64,000 bases of DNA from an uncultured Acetatifactor sp. (GTDB taxonomy: Bacteria; Bacillota; Clostridia; Lachnospirales; Lachnospiraceae), in the NCBI GenBank assembly GCA_910578215.1, contig CAJTPH010000001.1, positions 88,311-152,310 on the forward strand, given 5' to 3'. Position 1 is the stretch's first letter, and the number at the start of each line of letters is the position of its first letter. Shown here piece after piece: positions 32,929-43,174 of the stretch. Below the pieces are notes generated by a model. It was not told where the DNA came from. It did no database searches and saw nothing but the letters and a program-made list of their open reading frames with translations. Both the position numbers and the translations under genes were made by a program.

Positions 32929-34965
32929 TCACTCCTGCAGGCGGACCGATATTTTCCACAATTCCACTCCCACAACCCCTTCTTCTAACCTCATCTGGCC
33001 CAGGATTTCCTTCTTCAGAGTCCCATCCTCATATAATGTGCGGGAAAAATCCCTGCCGCCCCATGCGATTACATAAAACTCCCCGCCCATTTCATTCAGA
33101 TCCACATCCTCGTACCAGACAAACTCCGCATCAGGCAGCCAGTACTGATAAAAAATATCATAGTTCACAAATGTATATACTATTTTTTCCTGGTCCTGTA
33201 CCTGGCTCAACAGCTGCTTTGCCTGCTGCGTCCAGGGAATCGTATTCAACTCCTTTGCCTGTATGACAACATACGAGGACATAACAGAAATTCCCAGCCA
33301 TACGGCAGCCGCACTCCAAACCGCAAGGCTTCTCCGCGAAAGAATCACTATCATAAACAGCCAGATAAACAGCAATGCATCCACCAGATAACGGTTATGC
33401 CAGAAATGATGCATTTGGGACACAAGCAGCATGCACACCACATAGGAAAGCCAGAACAGAGAGCCGGAAAGAACAATAAATGCCTTTTCTGCGCGCCCGT
33501 ATTTTTTCCATTCCATCAAAAGAAATATAAGTGCTGCCGCAAACATGACAATCGGCATATATTCCGAGAACTTAATATTACTTTGAAAGGCCCATTCACA
33601 CAATACGCCGAATCCGCCCTCTGCTTTTTCTTCCACAGCATTGGCGGAATCCCGTCTGAGTGTGTCAATAACCACCGTCAGCCATGGAGCGTAGCCGACG
33701 ATTGTAGCCAGACAGCACCCCAGCCATTTTTTTATCTGCCTCCGGTCCTGAATCACAAGCCAAATAAGCAGGAACAGATACATAAAAAACAAGGGCACTA
33801 CGGCAAAATACTGCGTATATATCCCCCCTAAGGCGGACAAGGTAAAAGCAATCCACCATTTGCCCCTGCCGTTCCGAATGATTTCGTAGGCCGACAGCCC
33901 CGCCGCCAGCACAAAAAATATCATCCACGAATACATACGCACATTTACGTTAAAATATAGAAGCTGTGTGCCCAATCCGGCCACCGGCAAAAACAGGGAA
34001 GCAGCTTTGAATCCAAAGCGCTTTCTGATCAGTGTAATTCCAAGCAGGCATGTGGCGGCCATCCCTGCCACAGACACCATCTTGGCTGCAAAAATACTCT
34101 CCCCGAAAATACCCATCGCTGCCTTTACAAGCAGATAATACAGCGGGGGATGCACGTCCGATGCTGTGGTCCTCAGCATATCCGGAATATTGTGCTTGGT
34201 TACAAGCATCCAGGTATAGGCCTCATCCCAATCAACCGCCTCATTTCTGCATATCCTTATTACCAGAAGCAGAATTACCCCGAATTCCGTCAGAAGAATG
34301 GGGATCTGATATTTGTCTAACAGCTCGTTTATCTTCTTTATAACGGCGTTATTATGCCCCCACTCCTCATGCGTTAAAATCTCAAGCAAGGCTAAGCCCA
34401 CTGTCAGAACAAAGCCCCACAGGCATAATACATTCTTTATATTTAAAGGAAACGTATATACACACCTGAGTACCGCCTGTCCCTGAACAGGCTCTCCCTC
34501 AAAATACAGGATCTGGTCTGCCGGGACACCCGCCGTCTCTGTGCTGTATACAACGCTTACGCCTTCCAACCCCTCCGCCGTGACGGAAAGGGAATATAAG
34601 CCCCCTTTATGTATCCATTTCTTTACGGGTATAAACGTATATGCCTGATCGTTGACGTCTTGAATGGATACCGTTTTCTCCAGAAGTATTTTCCGGCTTT
34701 TTTCTTCCCTTATACATATGACCAGCTTCTCCTCCCCGGATATTTCTCCCGGAATCCCCACATCGAAGGCAATTTCATCCAGATAGCTGGTCAGCGCAAT
34801 AAACGTCTGTCTAAAATCCTTAATATTAGGATCGGATATCACGTAATAATCAGTGTTCATTGCAAAATCTATAGCATCGCTTTTTCTGACCAAGGATATC
34901 GGAAAAACGCAGGCGCATAGCACAATAATAAGAAGCACCACAAGTCTCTTAGGTGTTTTTTTCAT
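32929..34965 (-). CDS. GT39/PMT-like membrane glycosyltransferase
   Basis: The 678-residue protein has an N-terminal membrane helix, an external beta domain (about 30-180) and then about ten membrane segments. N-E-A-V-D-W-D-E-A-Y in the first GT-C loop carries the expected catalytic acid, and SDVHPPLYYLLVKAAMGIFG follows, as in dolichol/polyprenyl-phosphate sugar transferases of the GT39/ArnT class. It probably glycosylates an envelope lipid or polymer. ATG 34965 has GGGAGG. It is transcribed towards nspC. Confidence 0.82.
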   Translation of the reverse strand: MKKTPKRLVVLLIIVLCACVFPISLVRKSDAIDFAMNTDYYVISDPNIKDFRQTFIALTSYLDEIAFDVGIPGEISGEEKLVICIREEKSRKILLEKTVSIQDVNDQAYTFIPVKKWIHKGGLYSLSVTAEGLEGVSVVYSTETAGVPADQILYFEGEPVQGQAVLRCVYTFPLNIKNVLCLWGFVLTVGLALLEILTHEEWGHNNAVIKKINELLDKYQIPILLTEFGVILLLVIRICRNEAVDWDEAYTWMLVTKHNIPDMLRTTASDVHPPLYYLLVKAAMGIFGESIFAAKMVSVAGMAATCLLGITLIRKRFGFKAASLFLPVAGLGTQLLYFNVNVRMYSWMIFFVLAAGLSAYEIIRNGRGKWWIAFTLSALGGIYTQYFAVVPLFFMYLFLLIWLVIQDRRQIKKWLGCCLATIVGYAPWLTVVIDTLRRDSANAVEEKAEGGFGVLCEWAFQSNIKFSEYMPIVMFAAALIFLLMEWKKYGRAEKAFIVLSGSLFWLSYVVCMLLVSQMHHFWHNRYLVDALLFIWLFMIVILSRRSLAVWSAAAVWLGISVMSSYVVIQAKELNTIPWTQQAKQLLSQVQDQEKIVYTFVNYDIFYQYWLPDAEFVWYEDVDLNEMGGEFYVIAWGGRDFSRTLYEDGTLKKEILGQMRLEEGVVGVELWKISVRLQE

Positions 34966-35037
34966 ACCGGCCTCCCATGTGCCCGTTAAAACGGACACAT
35001 AAAGTATATCACAAAATATCAGGAAAAAAACTCTTAA

Positions 35038-36405
35038 CTAATGCTCAGGTGCTTCCTGTTCCGCCGCCGGCGGAAGCGCCGCCTTCATCCGCCTCATCAG
35101 AACCCGGTATGCCAGCCATAAGAACACTCCCGCCGTCAGCCATGCCGCCACATTGGCAAAGCATACCCCCGTGTAGCTCAGCATCCTGGCGGCGATAAAC
35201 GCCACTACGCTTCTGCCCAGAAGCTCCACAACGCCGCCAAGCATGGGCATCAGACCGAAGCCGCAGCCCTGCAGGGCATTCCGGAAAATAAAGATCATCC
35301 CAAGGGGAATAAAAAACGCTCCGCAGACGACAATGTAAATTTGGGCATAATCGTATATCTGCTCCACATCCTCGTTCACAAACAGCGGAATGACCGCCGG
35401 CAGCGCCAGATAAATCACCCCATATATAATAACGGCATACACGGCTGACATCACATTCGCCACCCTGACGCCCTTCTGAATCCTTTCCAGCGCATTGACG
35501 CCGCGGTTCTGCGCGCAGTAGGTAGCCATGGTGACTCCCATGGCGGCAAAGGGCTGCGTCACAAGCTGCTCCACCTTGCAGGAGACGGAGTAGGAAGCCA
35601 CTGCCAGGGAGCCCAGCAGATTCAGCGCAGTCTGCACCAGAATGGTGCCCACCGCGGTGATGGAAAACTGCAGCGCCATCGGAATTCCCACGGAAACCTG
35701 ATTTTTCACGCACTGGCCCTCCAGCCGGAAATGCTGCCTTCCCACATGCAGAGCCGGAACAAAGAATACAATATAAATCAGGCAAAGCACGCCGGATAAG
35801 CCCTGTGATATCACGGTTGCCAGGGCGGCTCCCTCCACCTCCATGTTTCCGTAAACGATAAACACATAGTCCAGAACGATATTTGCCACCGAAGATATAA
35901 AAAGGAGCACCAGCGGCACCACGCTGTTTCCGATGGCGCGGAGGATACTCGCCTGGAGATTATAGAGCACATTGCAGCATATTCCCGCGCAGATAATCAT
36001 AATGTACCGCTTTGCCATATCAAAAATATCCTCCGGCGTGTTCATCCAGCGCAGCAGAAGATCAATTCCCGCCATACTCAGCGCCGTCATAAGCACCGTG
36101 ACAATAAGAGACAAAACAGCGGCGCTGCCGATACTCTTTTTCATCCCCTCCCTGTCTCCCGCTCCAAATTTCTGGGCGGTCATAACGGTGAAGCCTGTGG
36201 TCAGCCCCTGGGTGAAGCCCAGGATCAGGAAGACCACCGAGCCGGTGGCTCCCACCGCCGCCAGAGCCTTCATCCCCACAAAACGCCCTACAATAATGGT
36301 ATCCGCCATATTGTAAAGCTGTTGAAAAATATTTCCGATTATAATAGGGATAATGAACCGCGCAATCAGCTTGGACGGCGTCCCCTTAGTCATATCCAGT
36401 TCCAT
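35038..36405 (-). CDS. MATE family efflux transporter (second copy)
   Basis: The 455-residue protein starts MELDMTKGTPSKLIARFIIP and has twelve helices with LYNMADTIIVGRFVGMKALA, GFTQGLTTGFTVMTAQKFGA and GVTMATYCAQNRGVNALERI. It belongs to a different MATE subgroup from the copy at 6798. ATG 36405 has GGAGGAG ahead; the longer frame has no site. It lies 72 bp upstream of the GT39 gene in the same direction. Confidence 0.88.
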   Translation of the reverse strand: MELDMTKGTPSKLIARFIIPIIIGNIFQQLYNMADTIIVGRFVGMKALAAVGATGSVVFLILGFTQGLTTGFTVMTAQKFGAGDREGMKKSIGSAAVLSLIVTVLMTALSMAGIDLLLRWMNTPEDIFDMAKRYIMIICAGICCNVLYNLQASILRAIGNSVVPLVLLFISSVANIVLDYVFIVYGNMEVEGAALATVISQGLSGVLCLIYIVFFVPALHVGRQHFRLEGQCVKNQVSVGIPMALQFSITAVGTILVQTALNLLGSLAVASYSVSCKVEQLVTQPFAAMGVTMATYCAQNRGVNALERIQKGVRVANVMSAVYAVIIYGVIYLALPAVIPLFVNEDVEQIYDYAQIYIVVCGAFFIPLGMIFIFRNALQGCGFGLMPMLGGVVELLGRSVVAFIAARMLSYTGVCFANVAAWLTAGVFLWLAYRVLMRRMKAALPPAAEQEAPEH

Positions 36406-36664
36406 AAAAGCATTCTCCTCCACACCTGCCTCAAATACTCTCCGGCGCGCCAAAACACGGGCAAACAGCTCCCCGCATTCACACGGGCCGTTTAACGCCG
36501 TCTCCCAGTATAGAAGCATCCCCGGCAAATTGCAACCAAAAATTTAGGGTGAACGGGCCGTTTACTCCGTTTTCTATGCCGCTCACGTTGTCTTAAGCAA
36601 AAACGCCTTTTGTTCTGTTAAAATATAAATGTATCTTTAGCTTATTATCTTAAGGAGGAATTAT

Positions 36665-37870
36665 ATGAAAAAATGCTTTAAAAATACGTTGAAGCTCGGC
36701 ATGCTTATCGCACTGCTTGGCTCCCTTGCCCTGAGCGGCTGCGGAACAGAGGACGCAGGCTCATCCAACAGCAATCCCGGAAGCTCCGGCCAAAACGCTT
36801 CCGGTCAAGGCACCCCCGGAAATTCTTCCGCTTCGGGCTCCAATCCCGATAAGGAAGCAGCGGTCAAATCGCTGGACGAATACTTTGAATATACCTTAGT
36901 AGAGGGAGAAAACACCGTGCTGCTGACCAAATATATCGGCCAGGCGGCGCAGGTTACGGTCTACGGCTCCTACAAGATCGGCGGAAAGGAATACAAGACC
37001 CGTCTGCAGGACGGCGTCGTAGACAATACCAAGGCTTCACCCTTTCGTAACAACACCACGGTAACATCCATTTCCTTTGTAGACGGCGTAAGGCTGGACA
37101 ATTGCAGTCATTTCTTTTCCTACTGTACCAATCTGGAGACTGTGGATCTAAGCGGCCTGGACACCGGCAGCTGTTCCGACTTCAGCTTCATGTTCGGCGA
37201 ATGCCACTCTCTGCAGGCGGTGGACCTGTCCAGCTTCAACACGGATAAGCTCGACACCTTCTACAATATGTTCAGCGGATGCCGGTCCCTGACAGAGCTG
37301 GACCTTTCCATGCTTGACACAAGCCGGGTGGAGTCCTTTTACGGCTTATTTTACGAATGCCGTAGTCTGCAGAAGGTCAATTTAAAGGGTGTCAACACAA
37401 GCAGTTCCACTGCGTTTGACGCAATGTTTCACGACTGCTGCTCTCTGACCTCCGTGGATGTAAGCGGCTTTGACACCTCCAAGGCAAACGGGATGTCGGC
37501 AATGTTCAGAAACTGCAGCAGCCTCACAAGTTTAGACTGCAGCAGCTTTAATACCTCCAACGTCACAACCATGAAAGAAATGTTTTCGGAATGCTCCGGC
37601 CTGACCACCTTGAATATCAGCAGCTTTGACACCGGAAAGGTGGAGCAAATGAGCTCCATGTTCGAGTCCTGCAGCAGCCTGCAGCAGGTAGATATCAGCC
37701 ATTTCACCGCCGGCAGCCTGAAATACATAGACGGCATATTCAAGCAATGTGAAAAGCTCACCAAGGCATATGTAAATCAGAGCTTTTATGACCGCGCTCA
37801 CTCCGATAAAATGAAAAACAACCAGGACATGTTTAAGGACAGCGTCCTGACTGATTTCACCGTTAAATAA
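36665..37870 (+). CDS. DUF285 (BspA-like) leucine-rich repeat lipoprotein
   Basis: The 401-residue protein has a lipoprotein signal ending L-S-G-C26, a Ser/Gly/Asn-rich linker (27-62), then about ten DUF285 repeats of 23-25 residues of the form 'SFNTSNVTTMKEMFSECSGL'. These repeats form a right-handed surface solenoid found in Mycoplasma and gut Firmicutes lipoproteins, often linked to adhesion. AAGGAGG precedes ATG, and a strong terminator follows, so it is monocistronic. Confidence 0.9.
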   Translation: MKKCFKNTLKLGMLIALLGSLALSGCGTEDAGSSNSNPGSSGQNASGQGTPGNSSASGSNPDKEAAVKSLDEYFEYTLVEGENTVLLTKYIGQAAQVTVYGSYKIGGKEYKTRLQDGVVDNTKASPFRNNTTVTSISFVDGVRLDNCSHFFSYCTNLETVDLSGLDTGSCSDFSFMFGECHSLQAVDLSSFNTDKLDTFYNMFSGCRSLTELDLSMLDTSRVESFYGLFYECRSLQKVNLKGVNTSSSTAFDAMFHDCCSLTSVDVSGFDTSKANGMSAMFRNCSSLTSLDCSSFNTSNVTTMKEMFSECSGLTTLNISSFDTGKVEQMSSMFESCSSLQQVDISHFTAGSLKYIDGIFKQCEKLTKAYVNQSFYDRAHSDKMKNNQDMFKDSVLTDFTVK

Positions 37871-37890
37871 CCGAAATACCGGAAAACCTG

Positions 37891-37935
37891 AAAAGCGGGT
37901 CTGTGGCATTTTATAATGCGCCAGACCCGCTTTTT
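37891..37935 (+). terminator. Terminator after the DUF285 lipoprotein gene
   Basis: AAGCGGGTCTG pairs with CAGACCCGCTT across about 18 nt, followed by TTT; strong in both directions. The remainder of 37936-38141 is promoter-like AT-rich DNA. Confidence 0.8.
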
Positions 37936-38141
37936 CTGTAGCCGGACCGTCCTTCGCACCTATACAAAACTAAATGGACTCAATCCCTGAACTATAACAG
38001 CAACGCCGATTAATACAGAATCATCATGGACTTTTCCGCTTTTTAGTAGTATCCTTCTATAAGGAATACTTATATTGCACCTGTTGCCCGATGCACACAA
38101 AATAGCTATTCCCTGATTATCCAAAAAGGAGGCTCTCGATT

Positions 38142-39023
38142 ATGAACACACTAAAAATTGCCTTGCTGCAGCTCGCTCCCTGCGGCGCCCTGGAAAAAAA
38201 TCTTGAAAAGGGGCTATCCGCCTGCCGGAGAGCAAAAGCGGCTGGCGCGGACATCGCTTTATTTCCCGAAATGTGGAGCAACGGCTATAACATTTATAAC
38301 CGCCCTGTGGATGAATGGCAGGCGGAAGCCATTTCCGCGGACAGCAAATTTGTCGGTTTCTACGGCTCGCTGGCAAAGGAGCTGGGGCTCGCCATCGGCG
38401 TAACCCTGCTTGAAAAGCATGAAGGCAATCCCCGTAATACCCTTATCCTCTTTGACCGGTTTGGAGAGAAAAAAATAACCTATGCCAAGGTACACACCTG
38501 CGACTTCGATGTGGAGCGGAACCTGACGCCCGGAGAGGATTTTTATGTCGCCACCCTTGACACCGCCTGCGGAGAGGTTAAGGTAGGCGCAATGATCTGC
38601 TTTGACAGGGAATTTCCGGAAAGCGCAAGGATATTGATGCTGAAGGGCGCGGAGCTTATCCTCGTTCCCAACGCCTGCCCCATGGAAATAAACCGCCTTT
38701 CGCAGCTGCGCGGCAGGGCATATGAGAATATGCTGGCAATCGCCACCTGCAACTATCCGGGAACCGTCCCCGACTGCAACGGCGGCTCAAGCGTTTTCGA
38801 CGGCGTCGTCTATGTTCCCGGCGCGGATTCCTCCCGGGATACCTGTATTTTACTGGCGGATGAAAGAGAGGATATTTTTATGGCGGAGCTGGACCTGGAG
38901 CGGCTGCGGAGCTATCGCGAAAACGAGGTTCATGGCAACGCCTACCGGCGTCCGAAGAAATACGGAGCTTTGACCGAAACGAAAATCGACAGCCCCTTTA
39001 TCCGAAATGATTACCGCGGATAG
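38142..39023 (+). CDS. Carbon-nitrogen hydrolase (nitrilase superfamily)
   Basis: The 293-residue protein has the triad E (LFPEMWSNGY), K (YAKVHTCDFD) and C (GAMICFDREFPES), with PNACPMEINRLSQLRGRAYE after it. It is a paralogue of AguB but lacks the AguB-specific segments; omega-amidase, aliphatic amidase or N-carbamoyl-amino-acid hydrolase roles are all possible. AAAGGAGG precedes ATG 38142. The serpin gene follows at 39132. Confidence 0.85.
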   Translation: MNTLKIALLQLAPCGALEKNLEKGLSACRRAKAAGADIALFPEMWSNGYNIYNRPVDEWQAEAISADSKFVGFYGSLAKELGLAIGVTLLEKHEGNPRNTLILFDRFGEKKITYAKVHTCDFDVERNLTPGEDFYVATLDTACGEVKVGAMICFDREFPESARILMLKGAELILVPNACPMEINRLSQLRGRAYENMLAIATCNYPGTVPDCNGGSSVFDGVVYVPGADSSRDTCILLADEREDIFMAELDLERLRSYRENEVHGNAYRRPKKYGALTETKIDSPFIRNDYRG

Positions 39024-39131
39024 GCCGAATGAAATGAATATTTGAAACTTTTTCCGGTATATGTCGTCTATATTGACAAAGAAAACTACCTTATGCCGGC
39101 CCGAGAGACGCAGGCAGGAACGGAGGTCACT

Positions 39132-40553
39132 ATGAAAAATGTCAATACGAAAAATGACAATATGAAAAAGGACGATATGAACAGGAAATCAAAAATGAAA
39201 CGGAATTCGCTGTGCATGGGGGTTTGCGCTGCAATAACGCTCTCCGCCCTCTGTGGATGCTCCGGCCAGCAAGGCGGAACAGAGCCCGCGGGCGTCAAAA
39301 AATTATCCGGCGCCCCTGCCCCGGAGCAGGGCGGTTCACTGCCCGGCGAAGCTTCCACACAGGGCGGCGCCCAAGCCGACGGCGCTTCCGTCCGGGACGT
39401 CACCGCCCACAGCCAGGGCAGCGGCACACCTGCGGACGCTTCCACGGTCACGGAATTTTCCCTTCGACTGTTTCAGGAAAGCCTGTCACAGGAGCAGAAA
39501 AAGGACGCAGGGAAAAACGTCCTGGTTTCCCCCGCATCCGTGCTGTTCGCCCTGTCCATGACCTCTAACGGAGCGGACCAGAACACGCTCGCGCAGATGG
39601 AGGAGGTATTGGGGGCGTCCGTTCCCGAATTGAACGCCTATTTACATGAATACCGCACATCTCTGCCAATGGGCGACGGCTACAAGCTGAGTATCGCAAA
39701 CTCCGTCTGGTTCAAGGATAACCCGGATTTCACCGTAAATCAGGACTTTCTGGCGGCAAATGAAGCCTGGTACGACGCCGATACTTACCAGGCGGCCTTC
39801 GACGCCTCCACGCTGAAGGCAATCAACAGGTGGGTATCCGACAGCACCGACGAAATGATACCTGAGATTCTGGACAGCATTTCCGCCGATGCCGTCATGT
39901 ATTTGATCAACGGAATTGCCTTTGACGCGGAGTGGAGCACCGTTTACCGGGAGTATCAGGTCCGGGAGGCGGATTTTACCCAGGAGGACGGAACCGTTTG
40001 CAGGACCGAGCTGATGTACGCAAATGAGAACGCCTATCTCAGGGACGCCAATGCCCAGGGCTTTTTAAAATATTACAAGGACGGAAAATATGCCTTCGCC
40101 GCGCTGCTGCCAAATGAGGGCGTCACCGTTTCCGAATATGTGAAATCGCTGGATGCCGCATCGCTTCGGGAAATGCTCTCCAATCCTGCCAATATTCCCG
40201 TAAAGACGGCAATCCCCAAGTTTGAAGCCGAGTACAATATAGAAATGAGCGATATTTTCAAGTCCCTTGGCATGACGGACGCCTTTGACGCCAACGCCGC
40301 GGATTTCTCACGCCTTGGAGAATTTTCGGGCAAAAGCATCTTTATCAACCACATCCTCCACAAGACCTATATCGCCGTGGACGAGCAGGGTACTAAGGCA
40401 GGAGCGGCAACCGCCGTAGAGGTGGACGCTGCAGGCGCCCTTATGCCTCAGGAGGAAAAAGAGGTCTACCTGGACCGCCCCTTTGTCTATCTGATTATCG
40501 ACTGTGAGGAAAATATCCCTGTGTTTATGGGGACCTTGATGAATGTAAAATAG
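39132..40553 (+). CDS. Serpin-family protease inhibitor, lipoprotein
   Basis: The 473-residue protein has a lipoprotein-like signal ending L-C-G-C43 (a later start at M22 would give a more usual signal length), a Gly/Ala/Ser-rich linker to about residue 110 and a serpin domain. Family marks are VSPASVLFALSMTSNGAD, LSIANSVWF, YLINGIAFDAEW, FINHILHKTYIAVDEQGTKA and DRPFVYLIID. The hinge GTKAGAATA with small residues indicates an inhibitory serpin. By alignment to the usual P17 Glu, P1 falls in D-A-A-G, but the loop is about five residues long on the P' side, so P1 is uncertain. GGAGG precedes ATG 39132. Confidence 0.9.
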   Translation: MKNVNTKNDNMKKDDMNRKSKMKRNSLCMGVCAAITLSALCGCSGQQGGTEPAGVKKLSGAPAPEQGGSLPGEASTQGGAQADGASVRDVTAHSQGSGTPADASTVTEFSLRLFQESLSQEQKKDAGKNVLVSPASVLFALSMTSNGADQNTLAQMEEVLGASVPELNAYLHEYRTSLPMGDGYKLSIANSVWFKDNPDFTVNQDFLAANEAWYDADTYQAAFDASTLKAINRWVSDSTDEMIPEILDSISADAVMYLINGIAFDAEWSTVYREYQVREADFTQEDGTVCRTELMYANENAYLRDANAQGFLKYYKDGKYAFAALLPNEGVTVSEYVKSLDAASLREMLSNPANIPVKTAIPKFEAEYNIEMSDIFKSLGMTDAFDANAADFSRLGEFSGKSIFINHILHKTYIAVDEQGTKAGAATAVEVDAAGALMPQEEKEVYLDRPFVYLIIDCEENIPVFMGTLMNVK

Positions 40554-40603
40554 ATTTTATAGCCTAAAGCTTGAAACCTGCGAAATAGGCTGTATCAAAA
40601 TAG

Positions 40604-40652
40604 GCTCTCCCTCAGGCGGACCGGAATTATACAGTACCGCCTGAGGGGGAGC
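40604..40652. terminator. Hairpin terminator between convergent serpin and GH78 genes
   Basis: GCTCTCCCTCAGGCGG (40604-40619) pairs with CCGCCTGAGGGGGAGC (40637-40652). The right arm contains the last codons of the GH78 gene. Confidence 0.6.
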
Positions 40653-43095
40653 TGAATGAATCATCCGTTTTTACGGTACAGTTCATCGGCGCAGATATCT
40701 GCAGGCTGCCCTTGACCCGTTTCACTTTAATTTCGCCTCGAATACCCTTATATATGCACTCAAACTCGTTTATCAGCTCCGCACAAGCCGGTTTGATTCT
40801 CACGGTCTTGAAGCCGTCGCTGCTCTTTATTCCTGCCACTTCCGCAAAAAACCACTCCATTATATGCCCCATCATATCGTGGTTACGGCTTCTTGCGTCA
40901 TCCCTCCAGAATTCGGGAAGCGTGGTTTCTCCCATATTCACAAACCGCAGATAGGACGGATGGGTATCCTTTAGAATCATATGATATATTATATCATTTC
41001 TGCCGGACTCCGCCAGCGCCCGAAGAATATACACAAGCCCGATTTCACCGCATTCTAAATGCCTTCCCTCGCATAGCTTAATTAATGTATTACGCACGTG
41101 GGATATATGTTCCTCGGGAACAAGCCCAAAGCACAGCGGTATTGCCTGATTTGCCTGCGACAGCCTTCCGCTCTGATAATCTCTATAATACACATCCTTT
41201 TCGATTACAAGCAGAGAGCTGTTATACAGGCTTTTGACTTTATCCGCCTGCTCCGCAAATGTTTTCTCATCACCCTTTTTCAGTATTTCAGAAATCTCCG
41301 CCATCATCAAAAGGTCATGAAAATAAAACGCGGTCTCGATATTTTCGCGTCCCCACCCCTTATTCTGCTCAATACCCCAATCGCCAAGACCTGCGCAGAT
41401 AAATCGTTCCTCGCCGCACTTACCATACAGGCGGTTGTAAGCCTCATACTGCTCCGTCAGATATGCAATATATTTTTTCGCGCTTTCGTAATTATCCTCC
41501 AGCACCTTTCTGTTGCCGTAAAAAAGGTATTGCTCATAGGCCGCCAGAATAATAGAGCTGCCCCAGGGGATAATATCCCAAAAACTGCCCTCTCGGCAAT
41601 CAGTAATAAACTTCGCATACCGGGGCGCTATGGACGGCACAAGCCCGCTTTTATATTCGTGAGGAAACGCTCCGTTGTCAAGGTCAAGCTCACCGTCGGC
41701 ATACTGGGCATCGCGCATATCCATGGCAATTTTCGTCCAGAGCATATCAACATCCTTATTGTACATAACCGCCCTGGCCATTAAGTGATCCGGCTCAAGC
41801 CAGCCCAGCTTTTCGATCGTCGGGCAGTCCGTATGAGAGTGATTGATATTGCTCTCAATCGCCTTCAGAATCATATGATAAATCTTATTCAGTCGTTCGT
41901 CCGAGCATTGGAAAGATCCGCAGTCCTCCGCCGACGAGGTGACAAAATATGATTTGAATTCGAGGATCTGCTCATGCTCCGCGCCTTCCAGCTTATACCA
42001 CCTTGCGCCGTTTACGGAAAATTTCTGCTCAAAGACATCCTCGTTTCCGCTTAAGGTAAGTAAGGAATAGGTTCCTGTCGTCTGTTCGATATCCCCGTCT
42101 GCGGAAAGCTTTTCAGCAGGTATCAGCTTTATTTTCTGCCCGCGCACACCCTTTAATTTCAAATAAAACTGCGAGGACATGTTCTGCCCGAAATCAAAAA
42201 TATTCCTCTCCCTATCCACACTTTTGGGTATATAACAATATTTACGAATAATCGGCGGATAATTAAGCGGAACAAGCGCCCCTTTCGGCCCGCTTACCGC
42301 TTTTGCATAATTCCATTGGTATTCTATGGTCTTGTCAATATCCTCGCTGCCGTAAATATCGGCAAGTACGGTTTTGCTCCGGCTTACCTGCCATGTACCG
42401 TCCGTTACAATATATTCATCATCGATTTTTAGCTGTGCTTTTACTGCCAGACATTCGCCGAAGGCTTTATAGCCCTTATCCATCGTATAGAAATAGCGGC
42501 TGCCGTTGTCATCGTCTCCAATGTACCAGCCGTTTGCGGCTTCAATGGCTATTATATTGGTTCCATCAGCGATCAACCCGGCAACGTCATAGGTAGAATA
42601 ATGAACATGCCTGTGAAAATCCGTCTGACTGCCCTCATACGCATATGGACTGATTTTTTTGTCGTTAATTTTCACTTCAAACTGTCCCGGCACACATACC
42701 GACAAAACTGCCCTGTCCGTTTCGTGGGCATCAAAAATATACCTGGCGGCAAACGGTTTGGGCGTTCCGTTTCCGATCCACTCGCCGCGCCAGCTTTTGA
42801 CTCCTGTTATAAAATACGCTCTGTCCGACCGTTCGCAGAAATCCTCCTCATCCCAAACAGAAATCACAAAGCTGTATTTGGTCTGCTCCCTTAAATCAAC
42901 AGACAGCCCAATGTTATTCTGTTCGCCTGACATGACCTTATCAGTGGAATATACCACACTGTCGCCATAAAATATTTCAATTCTATAAGCCGTCTGTGTG
43001 TGTTCGCCCATTCCATACTTCCACAGGAATATCAGCTCATCTCCCACACCTGTCTGGGTATAATAATTTTGAATTCTTGGATTTAATGGTTTCAT
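40627..43095 (-). CDS. Alpha-L-rhamnosidase, GH78
   Basis: The 822-residue protein has N-terminal beta-sandwich domains (FAARYIFDAHETDRAVLSVC, NDKKISPYAYEGSQTDF), the concanavalin-like Bac_rhamnosid region (RNIFDFGQNMSSQFYLKLKG), and a six-hairpin catalytic domain with SHTDCPTIEKLGWLEPDHLM, LGDWGIEQN and SYLRFVNMGETTLPEFWRD. These are GH78 landmarks. It would release terminal rhamnose from plant or microbial glycans. No signal peptide is present, so a cytoplasmic role is likely. ATG 43095 follows AAGGAAAG. Confidence 0.92.
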   Translation of the reverse strand: MKPLNPRIQNYYTQTGVGDELIFLWKYGMGEHTQTAYRIEIFYGDSVVYSTDKVMSGEQNNIGLSVDLREQTKYSFVISVWDEEDFCERSDRAYFITGVKSWRGEWIGNGTPKPFAARYIFDAHETDRAVLSVCVPGQFEVKINDKKISPYAYEGSQTDFHRHVHYSTYDVAGLIADGTNIIAIEAANGWYIGDDDNGSRYFYTMDKGYKAFGECLAVKAQLKIDDEYIVTDGTWQVSRSKTVLADIYGSEDIDKTIEYQWNYAKAVSGPKGALVPLNYPPIIRKYCYIPKSVDRERNIFDFGQNMSSQFYLKLKGVRGQKIKLIPAEKLSADGDIEQTTGTYSLLTLSGNEDVFEQKFSVNGARWYKLEGAEHEQILEFKSYFVTSSAEDCGSFQCSDERLNKIYHMILKAIESNINHSHTDCPTIEKLGWLEPDHLMARAVMYNKDVDMLWTKIAMDMRDAQYADGELDLDNGAFPHEYKSGLVPSIAPRYAKFITDCREGSFWDIIPWGSSIILAAYEQYLFYGNRKVLEDNYESAKKYIAYLTEQYEAYNRLYGKCGEERFICAGLGDWGIEQNKGWGRENIETAFYFHDLLMMAEISEILKKGDEKTFAEQADKVKSLYNSSLLVIEKDVYYRDYQSGRLSQANQAIPLCFGLVPEEHISHVRNTLIKLCEGRHLECGEIGLVYILRALAESGRNDIIYHMILKDTHPSYLRFVNMGETTLPEFWRDDARSRNHDMMGHIMEWFFAEVAGIKSSDGFKTVRIKPACAELINEFECIYKGIRGEIKVKRVKGSLQISAPMNCTVKTDDSFSSPSGGTV

Positions 43096-43174
43096 AGCTT
43101 CTTTCCTTGTAAGCTCATTACTGATATATGGACCATTCACTCACTCAAACACATATTAAAATTACCCGGCGGTC

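Noticed and set aside
38142..39023. Second aguB
   Set aside because: Shares the nitrilase triad but lacks the AguB-specific segments and is outside the polyamine blocks.
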